Origin: Pseudomonas fluorescens | Lineage (GTDB): Bacteria > Pseudomonadota > Gammaproteobacteria > Pseudomonadales > Pseudomonadaceae | Direction of reading: 5' to 3' | Assembly (NCBI RefSeq): GCF_900636825.1 | Contig: NZ_LR134318.1 | Span: 708,501 to 772,500 of the forward strand | Length of the DNA: 64,000 nucleotides | Part shown: positions 26,994 to 35,845 of the stretch, piece after piece | How positions within the stretch are numbered: the stretch's first letter is position 1 | Layout: each line of letters opens with the position of its first letter | Notes under the pieces: model-generated | Database searches by the model: none | Told to the model about the DNA's origin: nothing | The model's input: only the letters and a program-made list of their open reading frames with translations | Program-made: the position numbers and the translations under genes

Positions 26994-28664
26994 TTAGAGT
27001 TGGTAGCTGAAACTGATGCTGTAGCGAGTCCGGCGGTTGAAGGTATCGAGGGCTTCATCGGACATTGCCTTGGCCGCCTCCAGCGCGATGTTGTAGTACC
27101 TGGCATCGCCAAAGCGTAGGCCGATCGCGGCTGATGACAGGTTGTTGGCCTGCACCGGCAGTTGATTGAACCAGCTGCGCGAACGGTCCAGTACGAAGTA
27201 CGGTTGCAGGATGCGCACCCAATTGCCATCGCGGTTGTAGCTATAGTTGAATTCGTACGCCACGCCCCAGCCCTTGTCGCCGGATGCTTGATCGTCGGGA
27301 TAACCGCGACCGAAATTCTGCCCGCCAAACACCGCGCGTTCACTATCGGGCAGGCTGTCGTCGCTCCAGTAGAGCGCGGCGGACAACACGCCTTGCCAGT
27401 TATCGAGGAACTTGTTGCTCTGCACGCCGGACAGGCGCGCGCGGAAGAAGTCCAGATCGATGGCGCTGTTGTTGGATTCCGCGCCCATGCTGTCCATGCC
27501 CTGGTACACGCCACCGCTGATGATGCGCAGCTGTCGGGCATCCGCTTTGCGCCAGTCGCTTTCGAAGGCCAGGGCGCGGATGTCGGTGCGCTCTTCGACG
27601 CTCAAGGGATAGCCAACGACTTTGTAGCGAGTCTTGTCATTGACCGCGTACAGGCGAGAGCCGGCGGTGAGCAATTCATTGGAAGCAGCAATCAGTGGCA
27701 GGGTGAAGCCGATCGAATAGCGGTCGTTCTCGCGATGGGGTTTCAGTTCCAGGCCATTGTCGAGCACGATGCTGGTGCCCGGGTCGGCGCGATAGCGCGA
27801 AGCCGACAGCGCCAGTTGTGCGCCTTCAGCGTTGAGAAACTGGTTGTAGTCGAGGCGATAGTAATGCTCGTGGTCATCGCCCGGCGGGAACAGCCCGCTG
27901 AGCGAAAGTTGCTCGCCCATTGCCGTTTGCGAATTGCTGCTGACCCCGAGCAGCGCCTGCGGGCCGTTGCGGTTGTCTTCGGTGGTGCTCAGCGTGCTGG
28001 TGAACGGTTTGCGGCTGGCCTGGGCCACCAGCGTCGTTGCGCCGTCGGTAGTGCCCGGCGGCGGCACCTGGGCCTGAATGGTCACGCCGGGAATCCGGCT
28101 CATCAAGGTGGTGTAGCGTTCGAAGGTCTTGCGCGTCAACGGACGCTCCGCCTGGATCTTCGCGGCCATTTCATCAATCAGCTTTTTGACGCGGCCGATA
28201 TCGCCCTGCATTTGCACGTCGCGCACGTAACCTTCCACCAGCACCACTCGCGCCACGCCGTCTTCAAAGTTCTGCTGCGGCAGGAACGCGTAGGACAGCA
28301 GATAACCGTCCTGCTGATAGCGACGGGTGATGTTGCGCGTGGCTTCGATCAGGTCGGCGAGACTGGTTTCACGGCCAATCAACGGTTTGAAATTGTCGGC
28401 CAGTTCGTTGAGCGGATAGATCGTGCCGCCTTCGATCTGCACGGTTTTCAGGTTGACTCTGGTGCTCATCATCAACGGCTGCGCAGCAGTCGCGCCGGCC
28501 TCAGGGACCTGCACCGGCGCCGCACTCGGACGATAGGCATCGGCCGGCAGGTTTGGCACGGGCAGGTTGCGGATGGTTTCGTTGCTGTTGAGAAAACTGG
28601 GCAGGGTGTCGGCGAGGGCAGTGGAACTGAGACTGAGGAACAGCAAAGACGCCAGAACGCGCAT
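26994..28664 (-). CDS. TpsB/Omp85-type outer-membrane transporter (ShlB/FhaC/HecB family)
   Basis: A 556-residue two-partner secretion pore. Signal peptide RVLASLLFLSLSSTALA; a Pro-rich linker to about residue 70; two POTRA domains (VQIEGGTIYPLNELADNFKP, YQQDGYLLSYAFLPQQN, VLVEGYVRDVQMQGD); then a 16-strand barrel with the Omp85 loop-6 motif FGGQNFGRGYP and a C-terminal strand RYSISFSYQL. GGAG six bases before the ATG at 28664 decides the start. It lies downstream of a repetitive lipoprotein gene, not of a typical TpsA haemagglutinin gene. Its 3' tail is tandemly duplicated next door. Confidence 0.92.
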   Translation of the reverse strand: MRVLASLLFLSLSSTALADTLPSFLNSNETIRNLPVPNLPADAYRPSAAPVQVPEAGATAAQPLMMSTRVNLKTVQIEGGTIYPLNELADNFKPLIGRETSLADLIEATRNITRRYQQDGYLLSYAFLPQQNFEDGVARVVLVEGYVRDVQMQGDIGRVKKLIDEMAAKIQAERPLTRKTFERYTTLMSRIPGVTIQAQVPPPGTTDGATTLVAQASRKPFTSTLSTTEDNRNGPQALLGVSSNSQTAMGEQLSLSGLFPPGDDHEHYYRLDYNQFLNAEGAQLALSASRYRADPGTSIVLDNGLELKPHRENDRYSIGFTLPLIAASNELLTAGSRLYAVNDKTRYKVVGYPLSVEERTDIRALAFESDWRKADARQLRIISGGVYQGMDSMGAESNNSAIDLDFFRARLSGVQSNKFLDNWQGVLSAALYWSDDSLPDSERAVFGGQNFGRGYPDDQASGDKGWGVAYEFNYSYNRDGNWVRILQPYFVLDRSRSWFNQLPVQANNLSSAAIGLRFGDARYYNIALEAAKAMSDEALDTFNRRTRYSISFSYQL

Positions 28665-28710
28665 AGGACACTCCATGGTCAGATGACAGCCGATGGCCGT
28701 TTTTCCTAAG

Positions 28711-28742
28711 AAAAAAGCGGAAGACTCGTAGGAATCTTCCGC
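28711..28742 (-). terminator. Intrinsic terminator between the lipoprotein and TpsB genes
   Basis: On the minus strand GCGGAAGA and TCTTCCGC form an 8-bp stem followed by TTTTTT. It would stop most transcripts of the upstream lipoprotein gene and attenuate TpsB. Confidence 0.8.
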
Positions 28743-28795
28743 CTCAACCAAGCGTAGGCGCTGTAGGTAAGGCCGTCGAATCGGCCAGGTGCAAT

Positions 28796-30358
28796 TTAGC
28801 GTCTGTTGCCACCGAGCGCGCCGGTCAGGCCACCGAGTACCCCGCCCAAACCACCGGTTGCTGTGCCACCGCTGGTGGTGCCGCCATTGACCAGCCCGCC
28901 GACCGCCGCCACGGTGCCGCCGACGTTAGTCACCAGCCCACCGACCGCCGTGGTCACCGGATTGTTGGTCGCGGCGATGGCGCCACCGAGGCTGCCAACC
29001 GCCGCACCGACTTGACCGGTGAGCCCGGCGACAGGAGTGCCGAGACCAGTGGCTGCGCCGACTTGTTGAGTCACTTGGGTGACGCCGCTGGTGATCGGGT
29101 TCAGACCGCCACCGACAGCGGCGCCGAGGTTAGCCAATGCAGACGTAGGGCCAGTGATCGGTGCGCCAGAGCCACCCAGTACAGTGTTGAGCGAAGCGAT
29201 GGTACCGCCCAGCCCGCCAGCGGTAACACCACCGGCACTGACTACGCCGTTGCTGCTGCCAGCGTTCAAGCCTGCGCCGACATTGACCACTGCGCCGCCC
29301 ACCGTTTGCAGTAGACCCGTGCCACCGAGGCCACCACCAATGCCGCCTCCGATGCCACCGCCAACTCCGGAACCAGTGCCGTTGGACACCAGGCCCCCTG
29401 CCTTGCCGACTGCCGTGCCGGTATTGCTCAGAGCACCACCGAGAGTGTTGGTCAGCGCATTGCCGTTACCAGCGTCGGTTACTTTTCCGCCGACGCTGTT
29501 CACAGTGGTGCCGACTTTTGCGATCACGCCTTTGAGCGGATCGCCCAGGCCGGTGGCTTCGCCGATTTTGTCGGTGGTGCTTTCAACCATGGCGATGACT
29601 GGCACCAGACTGCTGCCGACTTTGTTGGTCAACTGACTGGTCGGCCCGTTGCTGAGAGAGGTGTTGAGGGTGTCGCCGAGCATGGTGACTTTTTCGCCGA
29701 CACCATCGAGCAGTGGCGCGACTCTGGTGACCACGCCGCCGACCACGGGAACGCTGCTGGTCGCTGTATTCAGTTTTACGCTGAGGTCAGAAACGCCATC
29801 GCCGACATCCGAGACCACGCCGCCGACCGAGGCCACAGTGGTGGTCAGGCCTTTAGGGTCGGTGGCCAGTTTGCCGATACCGTCAGCGACACCATCACCC
29901 AAAGTGCTGACGACGTTCCCGGTGGTGTTGGCCACGCTTTGCACAATGCCGCCGGCGACCGGAACACTGCTCAGCGAGTCGCCAACCTGCCCCACGCCAT
30001 CGCCCACGCCGCTGACGGTGTTGCCGACATCCTGTACCAGTGTGGTGGTGACGAGCGAAGGCGCAGCCGGGTTCGTTGGATTGGCTGGATCGGTTGGATT
30101 CGTCGGATTCGCCGGATCGGTGCCACCACCGGTGCCGCCAGTGCCGCCAGTACCACCGGTTCCGGTTCCACCGGTGCCCGCAGTATCGCCGCTGCCAGTG
30201 CTGCCAGTGCCGCCCGCACTGGTAGTGTCGCTGGTCGGTGCCGAACTGGCGGAGCTGCTTTTATGGCCGCCACCGCCGCTGCTGCAACCAGCGAGGCCGA
30301 GGGAGAGGATCAATGCCACAGCGATTGCTGATTTGGACCACATCACTTGAGTTTTCAT
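28796..30358 (-). CDS. Repetitive Gly/Val/Thr-rich lipoprotein upstream of TpsB
   Basis: A 520-residue lipoprotein. The signal VALILSLGLAGC has Cys25; a Gly/Ser tether and a GTGGTG-type and TDPANPTNP linker run to about residue 100. The remainder is a long series of degenerate modules built on V-G-x-x-V spacing (VGDGVGQVGDSLSSVPVAGG, VGGVVSDVGDGVSDL, VGGLVTNVGGTVAAVGGLV), with almost no charged or aromatic residues. It has no TPS haemagglutinin domain. Such products are often labelled collagen-like. It may be the TpsB cargo or a cell-surface matrix protein; both are inference. ATG 30358 has AGGA nine bases upstream. Confidence 0.8.
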   Translation of the reverse strand: MKTQVMWSKSAIAVALILSLGLAGCSSGGGGHKSSSASSAPTSDTTSAGGTGSTGSGDTAGTGGTGTGGTGGTGGTGGGTDPANPTNPTDPANPTNPAAPSLVTTTLVQDVGNTVSGVGDGVGQVGDSLSSVPVAGGIVQSVANTTGNVVSTLGDGVADGIGKLATDPKGLTTTVASVGGVVSDVGDGVSDLSVKLNTATSSVPVVGGVVTRVAPLLDGVGEKVTMLGDTLNTSLSNGPTSQLTNKVGSSLVPVIAMVESTTDKIGEATGLGDPLKGVIAKVGTTVNSVGGKVTDAGNGNALTNTLGGALSNTGTAVGKAGGLVSNGTGSGVGGGIGGGIGGGLGGTGLLQTVGGAVVNVGAGLNAGSSNGVVSAGGVTAGGLGGTIASLNTVLGGSGAPITGPTSALANLGAAVGGGLNPITSGVTQVTQQVGAATGLGTPVAGLTGQVGAAVGSLGGAIAATNNPVTTAVGGLVTNVGGTVAAVGGLVNGGTTSGGTATGGLGGVLGGLTGALGGNRR

Positions 30359-30660
30359 GATTGAGATTCCTGCACCTGTCACAACGTTACGTTGCCTTCG
30401 ATGGCCCGCCGATCTGTCGTCAGCGGTGCCTCGTCCGTGGCTGTAATCTCAATCGACGGTCGCTTTTGCACCATTCTCAAGTTGGTATTAACCCCTTTAT
30501 ACAGAGGCTCGCGCGCAGTGCCTAAGGACTAATACCGAGGGCATAAACGCACAGAAAAAAGCCTTGAAATTCAAGGCTCGGTATTTTTCCAGGGCGGGGG
30601 CAGGGCAAGAAAAAACTTAAGTTATATATACACAATTGAAGCGTTTTCCCGCCCGCGCAA
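30359..30660. other. Intergenic region upstream of the repetitive lipoprotein gene
   Basis: This 302-bp gap should hold the lipoprotein promoter on the minus strand and contains the terminator of the MaoC gene listed separately. I see no coding sequence. Confidence 0.5.
30555..30577 (-). terminator. Intrinsic terminator after the MaoC-like gene
   Basis: On the minus strand GCCTTGAA, one T, TTCAAGGC, then TTTTTT: an 8-bp stem with a T-tract, 84 bases beyond the MaoC gene stop. Confidence 0.85.
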
Positions 30661-31515
30661 TCAGGCGATCGGCTGCCATTGGCCGATCATATGTTCAAGG
30701 TCTGTCCCGCCCTGCAGACGCAGCTCGCCGCTGGAACCCGCTGCACTGGCCAGCAGCGTAACGTCGCTGGGCAGACGCACCGGTTTGCGAAAATGCACGG
30801 CCACTTCCAGATTGGCTTTGGGCAGATGATCAGAAAGCGCTGCCAGGGTCCGTGCCTTGTTCCACAATCCGTGCGCGATGGCGGTAGGAAAGCCGAACAG
30901 CTTCGCGCTCGCGGTACTCAGGTGAATCGGGTTGTAATCGCCGGAAACTTTCGCATATTGGCGGCCAATGTCTGCGGGCGCGGTCCAGCGGGCGACTTCG
31001 ATCAGGTCTTGGGACGGCGCCCATTCTTCGATCACCGGCTCGCCTTCGAGCTTGACCCCGCGACAGAGCATCTGACTTTCTGCTTCCCACAGCGGCCCGA
31101 GCTGATCGTCCAGCGTGGTCAGCAAATCGAACGTCGCGCCCTTTGGATGCGGCTGCAAATTATGTACGCGCACGCTAACGTGCGCGCGACTGATCCCGCC
31201 CATCGGTCGCAGGACACGGATGCGGTTGCTCAGATGAATCAGTCCCAGCAGCGGAAATGGAAAATCCCTGGCGGTGAGCAGTTGCATCTGCAAGGCGAAG
31301 GCGAGGATGTGTGGATAGGTCGGCGGCAGCAGGCCGTCCTCGGCGAATCCGCAGACCTTGCGATAAGCCGCCAGGCGTTTGCCATCGACATCCACCCAAC
31401 AACGTAAACCGCTGTCAGGCAATTGCGTGCCGGTAATTTTGCGTCGCGTTGCCGCCCGAGTGTAGAGACCGGGCAGACTCGGTTCGCGGTCCAGCGTGTG
31501 CCATTCGATGCTCAT
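30661..31515 (-). CDS. MaoC-family hot-dog acyl dehydratase
   Basis: A 284-residue protein. The C-terminal hot-dog domain carries the hydratase-2 motif: Asp and His in SGDYNPIHLSTASAKLFG, then AIAHGLWNKART. The N-terminal half resembles a second, degenerate hot-dog fold. Such enzymes hydrate or dehydrate 3-hydroxyacyl-thioesters. The gene starts three bases after a FabG-like reductase, and a thiolase is divergent, which suggests a fatty acyl chain module. Confidence 0.87.
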   Translation of the reverse strand: MSIEWHTLDREPSLPGLYTRAATRRKITGTQLPDSGLRCWVDVDGKRLAAYRKVCGFAEDGLLPPTYPHILAFALQMQLLTARDFPFPLLGLIHLSNRIRVLRPMGGISRAHVSVRVHNLQPHPKGATFDLLTTLDDQLGPLWEAESQMLCRGVKLEGEPVIEEWAPSQDLIEVARWTAPADIGRQYAKVSGDYNPIHLSTASAKLFGFPTAIAHGLWNKARTLAALSDHLPKANLEVAVHFRKPVRLPSDVTLLASAAGSSGELRLQGGTDLEHMIGQWQPIA

Positions 31516-31518
31516 GCC

Positions 31519-32871
31519 TTAAGCCCCCAGAACACTTTGGCCACAGACCCGCAGCGCTTGCCCGGTGAACGCGCCGGTGCCCGGTTGCGCCAGCCATGCC
31601 ACGGCTTCGGCGACGTCTTGCGGCAAACCGCCCTGGCCCAGCGAACTCATGCGCCGGCCAGCCTCACGCAGGCCGAACGGAATGTGCGCGGTCATCTGGG
31701 TTTCGATGAACCCTGGCGCCACGGCATTGATGCTGATCCCGCGTTCGAGCAGCGTAGGCGCCCAGGCCTGCGCGAGACCGATCAACCCGGCCTTGCTCGC
31801 GGCATAGTTGGTTTGCCCGCGATTACCGGCGATGCCGCTGATCGATGCCAGCAGAACCACCCGTGCGTTGTCCCGCAGCGTGCCGCTGTCGAGCAGCGCT
31901 TTGGTCAGCACTTGCGGGGCATTGAGGTTGACCGCGAGCACCGCATCCCAGAATTCCGGGGTCATGTTGGCGAGTGTTTTGTCGCGGGTGATGCCGGCGT
32001 TGTGCACCAGAATGTCGAGGCCATCGGGCAACTGTTCGATCAGTTGGCGGGCGGCGTCTTCGGCGCAAATGTCGAGCGTGATGCTACGTCCGCCGAGGCG
32101 CGCTGCGAGCGCCTCGAGGTCGGTTTTTGCGGGCGGCACGTCGAGCAGAATCACCTCGGCACCATCGCGGGCCAACGTTTCGGCGATGGAAGCGCCTATA
32201 CCGCGAGCGGCCCCCGTGACCAATGCTTTGCGCCCGGCCAGTGGCCGCGTCCAGTCGGTCACCGGGGTGGCGCAGGCCGTCAGCCGAATGACCTGCCCGG
32301 AGACGAAAGCACTTTTCGGTGAGAGGAAAAACCGCAGCGGACCTTCGAGTTGGTCTTCGGCGCCGTCACCCACGTAGATCAGTTGCAGCGTGCCGCCGCC
32401 GCGCAGTTCCTTGGCCAGCGAACGGGAGAAACCTTCCAGTGCCCGTTGGGCACTGGCGGCGAACGGCTCGCGCAAGGTTTCCGGGGCGCGGCCGAGAATC
32501 ACCAGATGCGCGCTGTGCTCGAGGTTTTTCATCAGCGGCTGGAAAAATTCGCGCAACTGTTTGAGCTGGTCGGTGTGCTGCAAATCACTGGCGTCAAACA
32601 CCACGGCTTTGAGTTTCGGGCCATGGCCGGGAATCCACTCGGTGGCCGCGGCCGGCTGTTCGCCGTAGCGGTAAATGCCCTCGGTCAAGCGATTGGCGAA
32701 GCTGGCGATGCGTGCGGCCAACGGCCCGCCGCCGATCAGCAACGCACCCTCCACCGGGCGCAGACGCCCGGCCTGCCAGCGTTCCAGCCGCACCGGCGAC
32801 GGCAGGCCCAGAGCCCCGACCAGACGATGGCCGATGGTCGAGTTGGCGAAGTCGATATAGCGGTCAGACAT
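31519..32871 (-). CDS. 3-oxoacyl-ACP reductase, FabG4-like long form
   Basis: A 450-residue SDR. The first 200 residues are a degenerate Rossmann-like region. The catalytic half has the nucleotide loop VTGAARGIGASIA (about 213-225), NAGI, and the Ser/Tyr/Lys set in LASISGIAGNRGQ and TNYAASKAG. Long FabGs of this type reduce 3-oxoacyl-CoA or -ACP and occur with MaoC and thiolase genes, as here. Operon with the MaoC gene. Confidence 0.9.
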   Translation of the reverse strand: MSDRYIDFANSTIGHRLVGALGLPSPVRLERWQAGRLRPVEGALLIGGGPLAARIASFANRLTEGIYRYGEQPAAATEWIPGHGPKLKAVVFDASDLQHTDQLKQLREFFQPLMKNLEHSAHLVILGRAPETLREPFAASAQRALEGFSRSLAKELRGGGTLQLIYVGDGAEDQLEGPLRFFLSPKSAFVSGQVIRLTACATPVTDWTRPLAGRKALVTGAARGIGASIAETLARDGAEVILLDVPPAKTDLEALAARLGGRSITLDICAEDAARQLIEQLPDGLDILVHNAGITRDKTLANMTPEFWDAVLAVNLNAPQVLTKALLDSGTLRDNARVVLLASISGIAGNRGQTNYAASKAGLIGLAQAWAPTLLERGISINAVAPGFIETQMTAHIPFGLREAGRRMSSLGQGGLPQDVAEAVAWLAQPGTGAFTGQALRVCGQSVLGA

Positions 32872-32979
32872 GGAACGCTCTCCAGAAGTTGGGGTTCAAA
32901 GTGTGGACTATCGACCGCAATCAATCGTTCGATCCACGCAATACGGCCTACGCTAGAACAGCAGAGTAGACCATCGACC

Positions 32980-33071
32980 CTGTGGGAGCTGGCTTGCCAG
33001 CGATGGCGGAGTGTCAGCCACTGCGGAGGCTGGATGTGCCGGCCCTATCGCTGGCAAGCCAGCTCCCACAG
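32980..33071. repeat. REP palindrome pair (GTGGGAGCTGGC-type)
   Basis: Arms TGTGGGAGCTGGCTTGCCAG and complement around a 40-base centre. It lies between the divergent fabG-like and thiolase genes, ending about 35 bases before the thiolase start. A different REP family from most others in the window. Confidence 0.88.
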
Positions 33072-33106
33072 GGATCTCAATGAATCCGGATCACAAGGAG
33101 TTATGC

Positions 33107-34384
33107 ATGAGTCAGCTGCGCCGCGTCGCGATCATTGGCGGTAACCGGATCCCTTTCGCCCGCTCCAACGGGCCGTACGCCATGGCCAGCAATCAGGCGA
33201 TGCTTACCGCCGCTCTTGAAGGCCTGATCGAACGCTACAACCTGCACGGCCAGCGCATCGGCGAGGTCGTAGCAGGTGCGGTGTTGAAATTGTCACGGGA
33301 TATGAGCCTGACCCGCGAATGTGTGCTCGGCTCGCGGCTGTCGCCTGCTACCCCCGCTTACGATATTCAGCAGGCCTGCGGCACTGGCTTGGAGGCGGCG
33401 ATACTGGTAGCGAACAAAATCGCCCTCGGCCAGATTGATTGCGGCATTGCCGGTGGGGTCGATACCACTTCGGATGCACCCATCAGCGTGAGCGAAGGCC
33501 TGCGCAAAATCCTCCTGCAAGCTAACCGTGGGAAAACCACAGCCGACAAATTGAAAACCCTGCTGCAGTTGCGACCTAAACATTTGGTCCCGGAATTTCC
33601 GCGCAACGGCGAGCCGCGCACGGGCCTGTCGATGGGGCAACACTGCGAGCTGATGGCGCAGACATGGAACATTCCTCGCGAAGAGCAGGATCAACTGGCG
33701 CTGGAAAGTCATCACAAACTGGCGGCGTCCTATGCCGAAGGCTGGCACAACGACCTGATGACGCCGTTTCTTGGCCTCACGCGCGACAACAACCTTCGCG
33801 CCGAACTGAGCCTGGACAAACTCGCCGCGCTGAAACCGGCGTTCGAAAAAAGCGCCAAGGGCACGCTGACCGCGGGCAACTCCACGCCACTGACTGACGG
33901 CGCCTCCGTGGTGTTGCTGGGCAGCGAAGAGTGGGCCAGAGCGCGCGGCCTGCCGATCCTCGCGTATTTGCGCGATGGCGAAACGGCGGCAGTGGATTTC
34001 GTCAACGGTGCCGAGGGCCTGCTGATGGCGCCCGTGTACGCCGTGCCGCGCTTGCTGGCACGCAACGGGTTGACCTTGCAGGATTTCGATTTTTACGAAA
34101 TCCACGAAGCGTTCGCGGCGCAGGTGCTGTGCACGCTCAAGGCCTGGGAAGATCCGCAATACTGCAAGACCCGCTTGGGCCTGGATGCCCCACTTGGTTC
34201 GATCGACCGCAGCCGGCTCAATGTCAAAGGCAGCTCGTTGGCGGCAGGGCATCCGTTTGCCGCGACCGGAGGACGCATCGTTGCCAACCTGGCCAAACTG
34301 CTCGATGCCGCTGGCAAGGGCCGAGGCCTGATTTCGATCTGCGCGGCGGGCGGGCAGGGCGTCACCGCCATCATTGAACGGTGA
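33107..34384 (+). CDS. Acetyl-CoA C-acyltransferase (FadI-type thiolase)
   Basis: A 425-residue thiolase. The acyl-accepting Cys is in QQACGTGLEAA; His residues are in YEIHEAFAAQ and SSLAAGHPFAATGGR; the second active-site Cys is in ISICAAGGQGV. Its length fits the FadI subgroup. It would cleave 3-ketoacyl-CoA or condense acyl-CoAs. ATG 33107 has AAGGAG upstream; earlier in-frame codons run through the REP and are not coding. It is divergent from the FabG-MaoC pair. Confidence 0.93.
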   Translation: MSQLRRVAIIGGNRIPFARSNGPYAMASNQAMLTAALEGLIERYNLHGQRIGEVVAGAVLKLSRDMSLTRECVLGSRLSPATPAYDIQQACGTGLEAAILVANKIALGQIDCGIAGGVDTTSDAPISVSEGLRKILLQANRGKTTADKLKTLLQLRPKHLVPEFPRNGEPRTGLSMGQHCELMAQTWNIPREEQDQLALESHHKLAASYAEGWHNDLMTPFLGLTRDNNLRAELSLDKLAALKPAFEKSAKGTLTAGNSTPLTDGASVVLLGSEEWARARGLPILAYLRDGETAAVDFVNGAEGLLMAPVYAVPRLLARNGLTLQDFDFYEIHEAFAAQVLCTLKAWEDPQYCKTRLGLDAPLGSIDRSRLNVKGSSLAAGHPFAATGGRIVANLAKLLDAAGKGRGLISICAAGGQGVTAIIER

Positions 34385-34394
34385 AAAGGTCCTG

Positions 34395-34565
34395 ACCCTA
34401 ACCCTCTCCCAAAGGGAGAGGGGACTGATTGGCGATGCTAAAGAGCTCCACCGATGGGGAATATCTGCAGCGTATCCATAATTCAACTCGGTTCTTCAGG
34501 CGATGTATAGCAACAGACAACTCGGTCGGTTCCCTCTCCTTTGGGAGAGGGCTGGGGTGAGGGCA
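34395..34565. mobile_element. MITE-like element with CCCTCTCCC hairpin ends
   Basis: The ends, CCCTAACCCTCTCCCAAAGG (34396 on) and the inverted TTTGGGAGAGGGCTGGGGTG (34540 on), are mutually complementary with small gaps, and each can fold by itself (CCCTCTCCC, AAA, GGGAGAGGG). About 110 bases without an ORF lie between. It occupies half of the 404-bp gap between the thiolase and the RIO kinase. Confidence 0.55.
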
Positions 34566-34788
34566 ACAGCTTTATACCGAGCGTGTCAGATTCTGTCGCA
34601 AATGCCCTCCACCGCCGGTACATCCAATCGTGACCGGCTCGGCTATGATTCTCAGCGGTCGATTTTTTCGGCACAGTGTGTGCATTCATAGGGTTCACAG
34701 GTCGGTAACCCCTCCCCGTAGTGCGAGGATTGCCGTATAACGAGTGACATTCGCGTGTTTGGTAATAAAGGACCCACAATAAAAGCTG

Positions 34789-35685
34789 ATGAAGACTCCA
34801 AAACGCATTGAACCCCTGATCGAGGACGGTCTGGTCGACGAAGTGCTGCGCCCACTGATGAGTGGCAAAGAAGCAGCTGTTTATGTAGTGCGCTGCGGTA
34901 ATCAGTTACGTTGCGCGAAGGTCTACAAGGAGGCGAATAAACGCAGTTTCCGCCAGGCGGCCGAATATCAGGAAGGTCGCAAGGTTCGTAACAGCCGTCA
35001 GGCGCGCGCGATGGCCAAAGGCTCCAAATTCGGTCGCAAAGAGACCGAAGATGCCTGGCAGAACGCCGAAGTGGCGGCGCTGTTCCGCTTGGCCGGTGCC
35101 GGTGTGCGGGTGCCCAAACCGTATGACTTCCTCGACGGCGTATTGTTGATGGAGCTGGTAGCCGACGAGTTCGGCGACGCTGCGCCGCGGTTGAACGATG
35201 TGGTGCTGGAGCCCGATCAGGCGCGTGAATATCATGCGTTCCTGATTTCGCAAATCGTGCTGATGTTGTGTACCGGTCTGGTGCACGGTGACCTCTCGGA
35301 GTTCAACGTGCTGCTGACCCCGACCGGCCCGGTGATCATCGACCTGCCACAAGCGGTCGATGCCGCAGGCAACAACCACGCGTTCAGCATGCTGGAGCGT
35401 GATGTTGGCAACATGGCTTCATACTTCGGTCGCTTTGCCCCGGAGTTGAAGAAGACCAAGTATGCGAAAGAAATGTGGGCGTTGTACGAAGCCGGCATCC
35501 TGCACCCGAACAGTGTGCTGACCGGTGAGTTCGATGATCCGGAAGACCTTGCCGATGTCGGCGGCGTGTTGCGCGAGATCGAAGCGGCGCGCCTCGACGA
35601 GGAACGCAAACAGGCGATCCGTGCGGCAGACGACGAGCCCAAAGGCAAGTCCGAAGAACCACCGCCACCGCCGTGGATGCAGTGA
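34789..35685 (+). CDS. RIO1-family serine protein kinase
   Basis: A 298-residue atypical kinase. The nucleotide-binding region is LMSGKEAAVYVVRCG with Lys in RCAKVYKEANKRSF; the catalytic loop is HGDLSEFN and the metal-binding loop IIDLPQAVD. A Glu/Pro-rich tail ends the protein. RIO kinases phosphorylate serine; in bacteria the targets are mostly unknown. Start by position; the terminator downstream is clear. Confidence 0.92.
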   Translation: MKTPKRIEPLIEDGLVDEVLRPLMSGKEAAVYVVRCGNQLRCAKVYKEANKRSFRQAAEYQEGRKVRNSRQARAMAKGSKFGRKETEDAWQNAEVAALFRLAGAGVRVPKPYDFLDGVLLMELVADEFGDAAPRLNDVVLEPDQAREYHAFLISQIVLMLCTGLVHGDLSEFNVLLTPTGPVIIDLPQAVDAAGNNHAFSMLERDVGNMASYFGRFAPELKKTKYAKEMWALYEAGILHPNSVLTGEFDDPEDLADVGGVLREIEAARLDEERKQAIRAADDEPKGKSEEPPPPPWMQ

Positions 35686-35694
35686 ACGCTTGAT

Positions 35695-35724
35695 GAAAAA
35701 CCCGGCTCCGGCCGGGTTTTTTTG
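35695..35724 (+). terminator. Intrinsic terminator after the RIO kinase gene
   Basis: AAACCCGGC, TCC, GCCGGGTTT then TTTT: strong stem and T-tract, ten bases after the stop. Confidence 0.92.
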
Positions 35725-35756
35725 TCTGCGCTATTTGCGCGACAGCGAGCATGCCC

Positions 35757-35836
35757 TTGTAGGAGCTGCCGAAGGCTGCGATCTTTGCGCCTTTGCTTTT
35801 AAAGGCAAAGATCGCAGCCTGCGGCAGCTCCTACAA
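35757..35836. repeat. REP palindrome pair (GTAGGAGC-type)
   Basis: CTTGTAGGAGCTGCCGAAGG and complement. The right arm ends CTCCTACAAGGA, so its last bases abut the ribosome site of the MFS gene. Confidence 0.9.
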
Positions 35837-35845
35837 GGATCGTAT

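Noticed and set aside
27162..28709. 515-residue plus-strand frame
   Set aside because: Antisense to the TpsB gene, which has POTRA and barrel motifs.
29079..30350. Pro/Val-rich plus-strand frames
   Set aside because: Shadows of the repetitive lipoprotein gene, whose Gly codons read as Pro on the other strand.
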